A DNA stretch of 17,611 bases from Candidatus Omnitrophota bacterium. Lineage in GTDB: Bacteria; Omnitrophota; Koll11; Gygaellales; Profunditerraquicolaceae. The stretch's first letter is position 1. Each line of letters starts with the position of its first letter. Positions 8,207 through 14,501 of this stretch are shown piece after piece. The position numbers and the translations under genes were made by a program. The notes below the pieces were generated by a model. It did no database searches, was not told the DNA's origin, and saw nothing but the letters and a program-made list of their open reading frames with translations. The stretch lies in assembly GCA_028712045.1 (NCBI GenBank), contig JAQTRA010000015.1, positions 1-17,611 on the forward strand, given 5' to 3'.

Positions 8207-10149
8207 AATATTTTATTTAACCCTTCTAGCACTTTTAGATTATCATCCGGAAAAATTATTGCCGGCTGGCTGCTTGATATTTCTTTCATACTCAAAGCTA
8301 AATCCTGAATCGCTTTTAAATATATATAACCTTTATTTTGATAATTCCTTAAAAAATCCTGATGCTTCCGGCTAAGCTTACCTGTCTTAAATACCAACAC
8401 ATATTTTTTACTGGCCACTGCTTCCGAGATCATCGAAATACTCTCCGGAGAACTGATAACAATATTGCTTATCCCTAATATCCCGCCCACAACATCCGGA
8501 TGGTTATTTTCATTGGCGATAACCAGAAGCTTACAGCGCGGATAATCCGCTAACTGGGCTTTAACCACCTTTTCTACTTCTGCTGTTGTCCGCCGGGAAG
8601 TAGAAAGTAAAATATCAGCACTTAACTCTTCAGCTATTTTTTTAAGCTGAATAATAACCTGGGTAATTGCTTCTGTGGAAATAGAAAAATTCCTGCTATC
8701 GCCTCCGATTAACACGCCGACAACTAAAGAAGATAACGTGCCCTTAATCAGGCCTGAATTTCTTAAGCTAATTGATTTCTCCTTTAAATAATCCGGGTCA
8801 ATTAAATTAAGCGCCCCTTGGGTAACCACCGCGCCCCGGCTTGGCGGCCGGTCATGCCGAGGAATAATTTTTAAGTCAAACTTCTTTAAATCTGACAAAG
8901 CCGAACGCATTAGAATAACAGATTTTGCCTGGTTTTCTTTAGACAAGAAATAATTTATGGCGCTTAATTTGGCGCCGGCGGAAATAATAATATCCGGCTT
9001 AAAATTCATTAGCCCCTGCCAAGTTTCGTTAGCCAGAGCTTTACGCAACCAAAACAAAACGCCATGCGCTGGATATTTACCGCTTAAGATAATCAAAAAA
9101 CTAAAAATATGCCGGAATATGTTGCTGCGAAATTTTACTTCCCGGATATTTAAATTAGTCTTTATTCCCCGCCCGGCTAACTGCCCGACAATTAACTTAG
9201 CTGCGCTTTCAGACTGGCGCAAGTGCCCTGTTTTACCGTCAGAAAGAATTAAAATTTTTCTTTCTTTACCGTATTTGAATATTTTATAAGTCCAGAGATA
9301 TTCATGCGGATACTGGCGAATATATTTTTCATAAATATTGGTTAATTTCTGCAGGTTATCTATTAAATCTTTCTGAGCATCATTGGTTCTGGTTACCGTA
9401 TAAACCTGGTCTAAGATCACTTTTGCGTAAGGCCCATTAACCCGGGTATAAAAAGTCGGAATAATCGAACAATCATATTTTAAGGCCAGTTTCACTGCCC
9501 CGATGGACATAGAAGCTTCTCTATCAAAAAATTTTACCAATTCGCCCGCTTTACCGCCCTGATCCATCATCATCCCGATTGACTGGTTAGCCTTAAGCAC
9601 TTCAATTAACTGCCGCACCCCGGCTTCTTTATGGATGATCTTAGCTCCCAGCTTAAGCCGGTAAGAATTAAGTAAGGCGTTTAACCGCTCAAAACCCTGG
9701 TCGCGGATAAACAAAATAAAAGGAAATCCTAAATTTGCGCAAATAACATTAGAAAGCTCCCAGTTTCCTTCATGCGCGGCTAAAAAAATTACACCTTTGC
9801 CTCTTTTAAAAGCTGCTTCGATATAATCCTTATTTTCGATATGAATATACTTCTTAAGATACTCTTTATTTATGCGCGGAATAAGCGATATTTCGATTAT
9901 ATTCTGGCCAAATGCCTGATAACCCTTACGCGTAATCCGCAAAGCAGATTTAACATCATTTTTATCGGCTACCGTTTTAGCGATATTCGCATAAGCCACA
10001 GACTTATGCCGGCGATCAAATAAATAAATCAGATCCCCCAGCCTCCGGCCGATAAAAAGGCTGACGGTTAAGGGCAGTAAATAAGTAAAAAAACTTACTG
10101 CTCTAAACAGGGCACAACTTAAGTAATCTGCGATTAAATTCTGCTTCAT
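8203..10149 (-). CDS. LpxL-family acyltransferase fused to an ELM1-type putative glycosyltransferase
   Basis: A 648-aa two-domain protein. Residues 1-295 match the lipid A late acyltransferases (LpxL/HtrB, LPLAT superfamily): a hydrophobic N-terminal segment (about 15-33), the catalytic H-x4-E as HEGNWE (H126, E131), a MMMDQGG segment near 193-199, FFDREASMSIGAVKLA (207-222), and PHEYLWTYKIFK (281-292), equivalent to the P-x-W-x-W end of LpxL. Residues 297-648 match the ELM1/DUF1022 family: ILSDGKTGHLRQS (300-312), an IISAGAKLSA segment (388-397), IIPRHDRPP (428-436), GGDSRNF (482-488), STSRRT (516-521) and SSPESISMISEA (566-577). ELM1 is a predicted GT-B-like family of uncertain reaction. 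The fusion suggests that acylation and a glycosyl step on lipid A are coupled at the inner membrane. The ATG start lies 47 bp inside lpxK with no Shine-Dalgarno, and no better start is visible. Domains are confident; the joint function is inferred. Confidence 0.85.
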   Translation of the reverse strand: MKQNLIADYLSCALFRAVSFFTYLLPLTVSLFIGRRLGDLIYLFDRRHKSVAYANIAKTVADKNDVKSALRITRKGYQAFGQNIIEISLIPRINKEYLKKYIHIENKDYIEAAFKRGKGVIFLAAHEGNWELSNVICANLGFPFILFIRDQGFERLNALLNSYRLKLGAKIIHKEAGVRQLIEVLKANQSIGMMMDQGGKAGELVKFFDREASMSIGAVKLALKYDCSIIPTFYTRVNGPYAKVILDQVYTVTRTNDAQKDLIDNLQKLTNIYEKYIRQYPHEYLWTYKIFKYGKERKILILSDGKTGHLRQSESAAKLIVGQLAGRGIKTNLNIREVKFRSNIFRHIFSFLIILSGKYPAHGVLFWLRKALANETWQGLMNFKPDIIISAGAKLSAINYFLSKENQAKSVILMRSALSDLKKFDLKIIPRHDRPPSRGAVVTQGALNLIDPDYLKEKSISLRNSGLIKGTLSSLVVGVLIGGDSRNFSISTEAITQVIIQLKKIAEELSADILLSTSRRTTAEVEKVVKAQLADYPRCKLLVIANENNHPDVVGGILGISNIVISSPESISMISEAVASKKYVLVFKTGKLSRKHQDFLRNYQNKGYIYLKAIQDLALSMKEISSSQPAIIFPDDNLKVLEGLNKIL

Positions 10150-11167
10150 TTTTAGTTATACTAAGTTTTATATCCAAAGCTAATATATTAGCGCCTGGAA
10201 TGGCTAATTCCCTGACCTTGACCGCGTCTTTTTGCGTGGTAATAACCGCCTCCAGATTCCTTTGCCTGGCTTCTTTCATAATTTCGTTAATCTCTGCCTG
10301 GGTATAATCATGGTGATCAGCAAACCTGAATACTTTTCCGATGTGTAACCCCAAAGCAAATACGCAACTTTCAAAACCCTGCGGGTTGCCTATACCGGAG
10401 AATACCGCTACCTGTTTACCCCGCAGAGTATCCAGAGTTAAAAATTCATTTGGATTATCTACACTAGTAAATCCCACTGGTTTATGCACTGACTCCACAA
10501 TCAAAGCCCGGGAATTTATGCTGCTTAATTTATCGGTTAAAAGATTTGTGTCTGAAACCAGATCAACCTGGGTCAGCACAAAAATATCCGCCCGTTTTAA
10601 AGCAATTAAAGGCTCGCGTAAAAAACCCCGGGGCAATAATAAACCATTACCAAAAGGATCAAGCGCGTTAATCGTAACTATCTCTAAATCTTTGAATATC
10701 CGCCATTGCTGCAAACCATCGTCTAGTAACAGAGTATCTACTGCGTGCTCTTTGATTGCGCGCTGCGCGCCTCTTATTCTATTTTTATCAACCACCACAA
10801 ACAGCTGTGGAAATTTTCTCTCTAACATCGCCGGTTCATCTCCTAAGCCTGGCGATCCCGGCTTATGTAAGTCTCGTTTATATCCCCGGCTGAGCACCGC
10901 GACTTTCTGGCCGGATGAAATTAGCTTATCCGCTAAATACTCTACCAAAGTAGTCTTGCCTGTGCCGCCTAAAGTAATGTTACCTATACTGATTACTAAA
11001 GCAGGAAACCGCGCGGGTTTCAGGCGATACAAATTCGCCAGAATAATTACCCCTAAACCATAAACCAGCGAAAGTAAAAATAAAAATCCTCTTAAAAATA
11101 CAGCTAGCAACCCCTGTATCTTATTGGTAACTAGATCATAAATATACTCTTCTACCCTGCCAAGCAT
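10103..11167 (-). CDS. lpxK: Tetraacyldisaccharide 4'-kinase LpxK
   Basis: A 354-aa membrane-associated kinase of normal LpxK length that phosphorylates the 4'-position of the lipid A disaccharide precursor to give lipid IVA. A hydrophobic N-terminal helix (about 22-46) anchors it to the inner membrane. The P-loop is GNITLGGTGKT (62-72). PGSPGLGDEPAML (103-115) holds the conserved GDEP acid, DDGLQQW lies at 149-155, and a DHHDYT motif follows further on; all are LpxK signatures. The start codon has AAAAGG a few bases upstream and is 7 bp after the UPF0016 gene. The following acyltransferase gene begins inside its end. Its presence shows a lipid A-making diderm. Function is assigned with high confidence. 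Confidence 0.96.
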   Translation of the reverse strand: MLGRVEEYIYDLVTNKIQGLLAVFLRGFLFLLSLVYGLGVIILANLYRLKPARFPALVISIGNITLGGTGKTTLVEYLADKLISSGQKVAVLSRGYKRDLHKPGSPGLGDEPAMLERKFPQLFVVVDKNRIRGAQRAIKEHAVDTLLLDDGLQQWRIFKDLEIVTINALDPFGNGLLLPRGFLREPLIALKRADIFVLTQVDLVSDTNLLTDKLSSINSRALIVESVHKPVGFTSVDNPNEFLTLDTLRGKQVAVFSGIGNPQGFESCVFALGLHIGKVFRFADHHDYTQAEINEIMKEARQRNLEAVITTQKDAVKVRELAIPGANILALDIKLSITKNEAEFNRRLLKLCPV

Positions 11168-11174
11168 ACGCCTT

Positions 11175-11447
11175 TTAAATTACCTTGAGTAACATTAAAG
11201 TTCCCATGACAATAAAAAGAGACGCGCCAATATAACGGATCAGTTCCGGTTTGATAAATTTAGCCATCAGCGTACCCAGGATAACCGAAATTATGGTCAC
11301 AATGATATAAGCGCTAACCGAACCTAACCATACTGAGATAGGCTTACCGGTTTTAGCAGCCATGCCAATGCCTACAAGCTGAGTCTTATCAGCTAATTCC
11401 GCGAAAAATACCGCCCCAAAAGTAGCCACAAATACCTTCCAATCCAT
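11175..11447 (-). CDS. Half-size UPF0016/GDT1 (TMEM165) family membrane transporter
   Basis: A 90-aa protein with about three hydrophobic segments and the family signature E-x-x-D-K-T as ELADKTQL (17-24), close to its N-terminus. Full-length UPF0016/GDT1 proteins contain two such repeats (about 190 aa or more) and transport Mn2+ or Ca2+, with the two acidic motifs forming the ion site. This is a single-repeat form, so it would have to form a dimer; the central Gly of the common EGDKT-type motif is Ala here. It is the first gene of the downstream operon, just ahead of lpxK, with a strong Shine-Dalgarno and a good promoter. Many GT enzymes need a divalent metal, but a link to the glycan genes is only inference. 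Confidence 0.85.
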   Translation of the reverse strand: MDWKVFVATFGAVFFAELADKTQLVGIGMAAKTGKPISVWLGSVSAYIIVTIISVILGTLMAKFIKPELIRYIGASLFIVMGTLMLLKVI

Positions 11448-11453
11448 CTTAAT

Positions 11454-11459
11454 CCTCCT
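11454..11459 (-). promoter_or_regulatory. Strong Shine-Dalgarno (AGGAGG) before the UPF0016 gene
   Basis: AGGAGG lies 6 bases before the ATG at 11447. It fixes that start and is one of the few full-consensus ribosome binding sites in the window, as expected for the first gene of an mRNA. Confidence 0.85.
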
Positions 11460-11487
11460 AATCTATTTTAGGCCCCAATAGACAAAT

Positions 11488-11516
11488 ATAATATCATATA
11501 AGGCCTAGCCAGGCAA
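11488..11516 (-). promoter_or_regulatory. Predicted sigma70-like promoter for the UPF0016-lpxK-glycan operon
   Basis: On the minus strand TTGCCT (11511-11516) and TATTAT (11488-11493) are separated by exactly 17 bp. Matches to consensus are 4/6 and 5/6. Transcription would start near 11481, giving a leader of about 33 bases that ends in the AGGAGG ribosome site. It stands right after the palindromic region, where a new transcription unit would be expected. Confidence 0.6.
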
Positions 11517-11565
11517 CTGTTTTCCAGGATAAAAACGCAAGAATAGCAACAGGATATGATAACTA

Positions 11566-11785
11566 AGATGTGCCTGCTAGTTTTCTCGCTCAGGTCGATT
11601 TTTTAACGCCAATGGTCTTTCGTATTCCGGTGGCTGCGGAACTCGTGGTTTTTGTTCTAACAAAAACCACTCAGACATCCTCGCCATCCCGGTGTTGTCG
11701 CTAAATCGCTCCACCGGGATGCCCGGAATACTCAAGCTCCATTGGCTAAAATCGACATTCGCTACGAAAACTAGCAGGCACATCT
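11566..11785. repeat. Element A: about 220-bp imperfect palindrome with perfect 20-bp terminal inverted repeats
   Basis: The ends 11566-11585 and 11766-11785 are perfect inverted repeats of 20 bp (inner part TGCCTGCTAGTTTTC). Moving inward, further arms pair in order: GTCGATTTT (11594-11602) with 11748-11756, GCCAATGG (11608-11615) with 11739-11746, and TATTCCGG (11623-11630) with 11723-11730. Inside this long stem are two side-by-side hairpins: GTGGTTTTTGTT with its complement (11645-11656 and 11659-11670, 12 bp, 2-base loop) and ATCCCGGTG with its complement (11686-11694 and 11712-11720, 9 bp). The whole would fold as a Y-shaped structure in RNA or a cruciform in DNA. No target-site duplication is evident. 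It may be a MITE-like or palindromic repeat element, or a structured RNA. A 68-codon open frame on the minus strand starts in one terminal repeat and ends in the other; I do not call it a gene. Confidence 0.75.
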
Positions 11786-11806
11786 ACATACACATCAAAT
11801 ATCTCG

Positions 11807-11998
11807 ATTAATAATATTGCTAGCGGGTAGCGAGCCTTGGACACGAGCAGCATCTCAAAAATTCGAGCGGGCACGGTTGCCCGGCTATTGCAAAGCACGG
11901 CAGAGCGAGAATTTTTGCCGAAGCGAAGATTTTCCTCGCAGGGGAAAATCGAGCGGTGCTGCGAGAGACAAGGCTCGATAGGACCCGCGTAGATTAAT
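11807..11998. repeat. Element B: about 190-bp imperfect palindrome that includes the stop codon of the STAS-PilZ gene
   Basis: Nested inverted arms in order: ATTAAT (11807-11812 with 11993-11998), GCGGGT (11823-11828 with 11983-11988), CGAGCCTTG (11831-11839 with 11969-11977), GCAGCA (11847-11852 with 11957-11962) and CAAAAATTC (11856-11864 with 11909-11917). Local hairpins inside are GGGCA/TGCCC (11869-11873 with 11878-11882) and GATTTTCC/GGAAAATC (11928-11935 with 11943-11950). The right outer arm contains the TAA (11994-11996) of the gene before it. The segment is visibly richer in G+C than its surroundings. It could act as a transcription end or mRNA-stabilising structure for the upstream unit, but it has no U-tract, so it is not a standard intrinsic terminator. 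It is not obviously related in sequence to element A, which begins (11785) 21 bp away. Confidence 0.65.
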
Positions 11999-12716
11999 CC
12001 GAGGACATGAAGGAAAGATTGCGTTCGATAAACTCGATGAGTTTTTGTTGATCGCCGGAAGAGATATTGGAAAATTCAACGCCGATTCCCGGATGTTCAT
12101 GCGGCTGGACTTGCTTATCCGGGATCCAGACTACTTTTGCCTCAAGCTCAAGCCATTCCTGGCTTGGCGCAAGTTTCATTTTAAGCACTACTTCATCACC
12201 CAGCTTGAACTTGTCGCAGCCAAATATAAAAGCCCCGACAGCGCTTAAATTAAGGATATCCAGCTTAAGGCATTGCGGCGAGTTTTCCAATTTAGACTTT
12301 AATTCAATTTTCAGATCAACCGGTAAACGCTTAAACCTGCGGCGCAATTGCATCTTCTTAATATGCTCGATAGCCTTGTCTTCTTTAAAACTGCTTAATG
12401 CCAAATCTTCTGTAGCGTAAACTTCAATTACCCTATCCATACCCGAAACCGCTAAAATTCCTTTTAAGTGCGCCGGGCAATTTACAAACTTCATCCTTCC
12501 GCCAAGATTAACCACTTCTTTATAAGCAATCACAATTACTGAGACACCCATATAATCAACCGCTTCGATCTCCTCTAGATTACAGAGAATATCCGTGTAT
12601 CCATCACGCAGGCAACCTCCGGTTATCTCTACCAGATTAGCCGAATTAACATCAATACGGCCGCCTAAATCTAAAATAACCACATTATTCTTTTGCCTTA
12701 CTTTAATCTCTAACAT
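11994..12716 (-). CDS. STAS-PilZ two-domain regulatory protein
   Basis: A 240-aa cytoplasmic protein. Residues 1-108 form a STAS (anti-sigma-factor antagonist) domain, with GGRIDVNSAN (18-27), the loop before the central helix at VDYMGVSVIV (53-62) and the final strands around 75-100. In SpoIIAA-type proteins that loop is DSSG and its Ser is phosphorylated; here it is D54-Y-M-G57, so there is no phospho-Ser. Residues 120-240 form a PilZ domain with RRRFKRLP (125-132), giving the R-x3-R motif, and NLSAVG (156-161), giving the (D/N)-x-S-x-x-G motif. Together these predict cyclic di-GMP binding. The protein probably passes a c-di-GMP signal to a partner through the STAS surface. Its start overlaps the OsmC stop by 7 bp and its stop lies within palindrome B. 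It is the last gene of the upstream unit. Confidence 0.88.
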   Translation of the reverse strand: MLEIKVRQKNNVVILDLGGRIDVNSANLVEITGGCLRDGYTDILCNLEEIEAVDYMGVSVIVIAYKEVVNLGGRMKFVNCPAHLKGILAVSGMDRVIEVYATEDLALSSFKEDKAIEHIKKMQLRRRFKRLPVDLKIELKSKLENSPQCLKLDILNLSAVGAFIFGCDKFKLGDEVVLKMKLAPSQEWLELEAKVVWIPDKQVQPHEHPGIGVEFSNISSGDQQKLIEFIERNLSFMSSD

Positions 12717-13093
12717 GATAATTTGAAATCAATTTCCGGATTTCCCTTTAAAGTATTATGCGCCGGGCAATTCTTAATGAATGCCAATAATGCTTTTTGC
12801 CGGCGTTCGTCTAACTGACAAACCCCGGGATCTATTTCAACCATAATCTGCTTAAAAGATAGCCCAGATTCTTTATTCAACTCAGCGGATACATTAACCT
12901 TAAAATTAACCAAGTCTAGTTTAGCGCCTTCAGCATATTTACGGATATACACGCCAATGCAACTACCTAACCCAGCTAACAATGCATCCAAAGGAGTCAG
13001 CCCCTTACCTTTAGCATCAATAATATACTCACTTTCACCTGCCTTGGCAGTAAAAGACATATCCTGATTATGTGCAATCTCTACTTTATACAT
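12710..13093 (-). CDS. OsmC/YhfA-family protein
   Basis: A 127-aa protein of the OsmC family, usual length. The two conserved cysteines are present: C45 in LGSCIGVYIRKYAEG and C109 in KNCPAHNTL (the family has CPVH or similar). In OsmC and Ohr such Cys pairs reduce organic hydroperoxides; in YhfA-type members the substrate is unknown, and this sequence looks more YhfA-like, so peroxidase function is only likely. An in-frame upstream start at 13144 exists, but ATG at 13093 has GGAGG at ideal distance and avoids overlap with the deaminase gene, so I prefer it. It is translationally close to the STAS-PilZ gene (7-bp overlap). Confidence 0.88.
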   Translation of the reverse strand: MYKVEIAHNQDMSFTAKAGESEYIIDAKGKGLTPLDALLAGLGSCIGVYIRKYAEGAKLDLVNFKVNVSAELNKESGLSFKQIMVEIDPGVCQLDERRQKALLAFIKNCPAHNTLKGNPEIDFKLSC

Positions 13094-13097
13094 CAAG

Positions 13098-13102
13098 CCT
13101 CC
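13098..13102 (-). promoter_or_regulatory. Shine-Dalgarno GGAGG deciding the OsmC start
   Basis: GGAGG lies 4 bases before the ATG at 13093. It favours this start over the in-frame one 17 codons upstream. Confidence 0.75.
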
Positions 13103-13110
13103 ATTCTTTG

Positions 13111-13587
13111 CTAATAAACCCTGGCCTTGGCTAATTTTTTCCAATATTCAAATAGCGCGATATTCTCTTTGCGTAATACTCCGGAAGTGATAGAAATTTT
13201 ATTTTTCCCCAGCTTAGCTAACTTTAAGTTAGAAACCCTTAATTCATTAAAACCATAATCTAAAGCGTCTTTAATCTGCGCTCCGAAAACAATGCGCGAG
13301 ATCTTCGCCCAGTGAGACGCGCTAAAACACATCGGGCAGGGTTCAGTCGTAGAATAAATGGCACAGCCGGATAAATCTATATTTTTTAAACTCTTACAAG
13401 CAATCCGGATAGCCTGAATTTCCGCATGGGCCGTAATATCACAACTCTTCCAGACAATATTATGGCTACAGGCAATAACCTTATTTCCTTTTACAATACA
13501 AGCGCCAAAAGGAGCCTGGCCTTTTTTTATTCCTTCTCTGGCTTTTTCTATCGCCAAACGCATAAACTTTATATCATTATTGCGCAT
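13111..13587 (-). CDS. Guanine-deaminase-like nucleoside/base deaminase
   Basis: A 158-aa zinc deaminase of the cytidine/deoxycytidylate deaminase superfamily. The zinc site is complete: HAEIQAI (H54, catalytic E56) and EPCPMC (C84, C87), with PFGACIV at 26-32. The run TTEPCPMCFSASHW and the C-terminal tail with an aromatic FEYWKKLA segment recall Bacillus guanine deaminase GuaD, in which the C-terminus swaps between subunits. The expected reaction is guanine to xanthine, though TadA-like tRNA adenosine deaminase is the main alternative. The tail argues for GuaD. An upstream TTG (13599) is in frame, but ATG at 13587 with GGTAGG before it is the better start, leaving a 1-bp gap after the UbiA stop. 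Confidence 0.82.
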   Translation of the reverse strand: MRNNDIKFMRLAIEKAREGIKKGQAPFGACIVKGNKVIACSHNIVWKSCDITAHAEIQAIRIACKSLKNIDLSGCAIYSTTEPCPMCFSASHWAKISRIVFGAQIKDALDYGFNELRVSNLKLAKLGKNKISITSGVLRKENIALFEYWKKLAKARVY

Positions 13588-13588
13588 T

Positions 13589-14500
13589 TTACCTACCAAA
13601 TAATAATCCCAATATACAACTTAAAGAAGTACCTAAATTTACCAAAATAGTTAAAGCACACATTTTTTCTAGTTTTTTCCGGTCATTGTAGTCGCCTCTA
13701 AGCATCTGAAAAACTAAGCTTACAGCAATAATTAACACCGGAAAATAAAAAAATATGCTCAAGATCGGCAATCCTTTAGCCAAAGCTAAAAAGAATGTAA
13801 ACGCAGCGCAGATTACCAGCCAAGTATAAAGAACCGAACCTTTAATTTTACCTATACGCACTAAAATATTGAGTTTTCCGGCCTGTTTATCTGCCGAGTA
13901 ATCCGGAAATTCATTAATTAGTATAACATTAACAATCACGCAGGCAAGCGGCAAAGAAATCAAAGTAGCCAGCCAGTCAAATCTGGATGCCTGAATATAG
14001 AATCCAATTGTTACCGGCAGCCAACCAAAAGCATAAGCAATAAAAACCTCTCCTAGTCCGCGGCTGACCCAGCGTAATGGCGGTTTAGAATAAAAAATTC
14101 CACAAACCAAACCGGTTATACCTAAAAAGAGCGTCCATTTTCCGGTTTTAAAATAAAATTGCAACAACACTCCCAGGAATAAAGCAAAAAGAACAATTAT
14201 ATAAATTAAAGCTTTTACTTTTCTTTCCGGGATTATTTTATCTACTAATACGCCACTGCCGCCGGTAAAAGAATTTTTCCCTAGTTCTGCCGATAGACGG
14301 TCTTCTTTGAAATCATATACTTCGCCGCTATAATGAGTGGCTAACTGCACCAGCAAACAACCCAACAAGCCAAAAATAAAAACCGTTAAATTAAATCCGC
14401 CGGTGAGGCGCCAGGCAAGTAATCCTCCTAAAAGATAAGGCAAAATTACTACGCTTAAGAATGGAATACGCGAAAGTAGAAACCAATATTTCAGGCTCAT
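13589..14500 (-). CDS. UbiA/MenA-type prenyltransferase
   Basis: A 303-aa integral membrane protein with about eight to nine hydrophobic segments, typical of the UbiA superfamily, which transfers a prenyl chain to an aromatic ring or related acceptor. The first acidic motif is GEVYDFKED (59-67), with E60, D63 and D67; in MenA this is NDxxDxxxD, so the leading Asn is Gly and the first Asp is Glu. The second motif is NEFPDYSADKQAGK (196-209), with D200 and D204, both kept. The GGSGVL segment (80-85) between them resembles the MenA lysine-free loop. A role in a menaquinone-type quinone pathway is plausible, but no other men gene is present in the window, so the acceptor is open. It starts 1 bp after the stop of the preceding gene. 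Confidence 0.85.
   Translation of the reverse strand: MSLKYWFLLSRIPFLSVVILPYLLGGLLAWRLTGGFNLTVFIFGLLGCLLVQLATHYSGEVYDFKEDRLSAELGKNSFTGGSGVLVDKIIPERKVKALIYIIVLFALFLGVLLQFYFKTGKWTLFLGITGLVCGIFYSKPPLRWVSRGLGEVFIAYAFGWLPVTIGFYIQASRFDWLATLISLPLACVIVNVILINEFPDYSADKQAGKLNILVRIGKIKGSVLYTWLVICAAFTFFLALAKGLPILSIFFYFPVLIIAVSLVFQMLRGDYNDRKKLEKMCALTILVNLGTSLSCILGLLFGR
13592..13597 (-). promoter_or_regulatory. Shine-Dalgarno-like GGTAGG deciding the deaminase start
   Basis: GGTAGG ends 4 bases before the ATG at 13587 and overlaps the end of the UbiA gene. It supports this ATG over the in-frame TTG at 13599. Confidence 0.5.
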
Positions 14501-14501
14501 A

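Noticed and set aside
10341..11063. Long open frame of 240 codons on the plus strand
   Set aside because: It lies fully opposite lpxK, whose P-loop, GDEP and DDGLQQW motifs are on the minus strand; its protein shows no domain and it has no ribosome site.
11577..11783. 68-codon frame on the minus strand inside element A
   Set aside because: As a gene it has no ribosome site and its sequence is bound by palindromic pairing; kept only as a finding about the element.
11448..11993. tRNA, CRISPR array or transposase
   Set aside because: No cloverleaf with CCA-type acceptor, no regularly spaced direct repeats and no transposase-like reading frame were seen; only the palindromes and the promoter.
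11807..11998. Classical intrinsic terminator
   Set aside because: There are strong hairpins but no T-run follows any of them on the minus strand, so it is described as a palindrome, not a terminator.
11885..12100. 71-codon minus-strand frame overlapping the end of the STAS-PilZ gene
   Set aside because: It is out of frame with the real gene and runs into palindrome B; the PilZ motifs are in the other frame.
13094..13144. N-terminal extension of the OsmC protein by 17 codons
   Set aside because: The internal ATG at 13093 has GGAGG at good spacing, and the extension overlaps the end of the deaminase gene.
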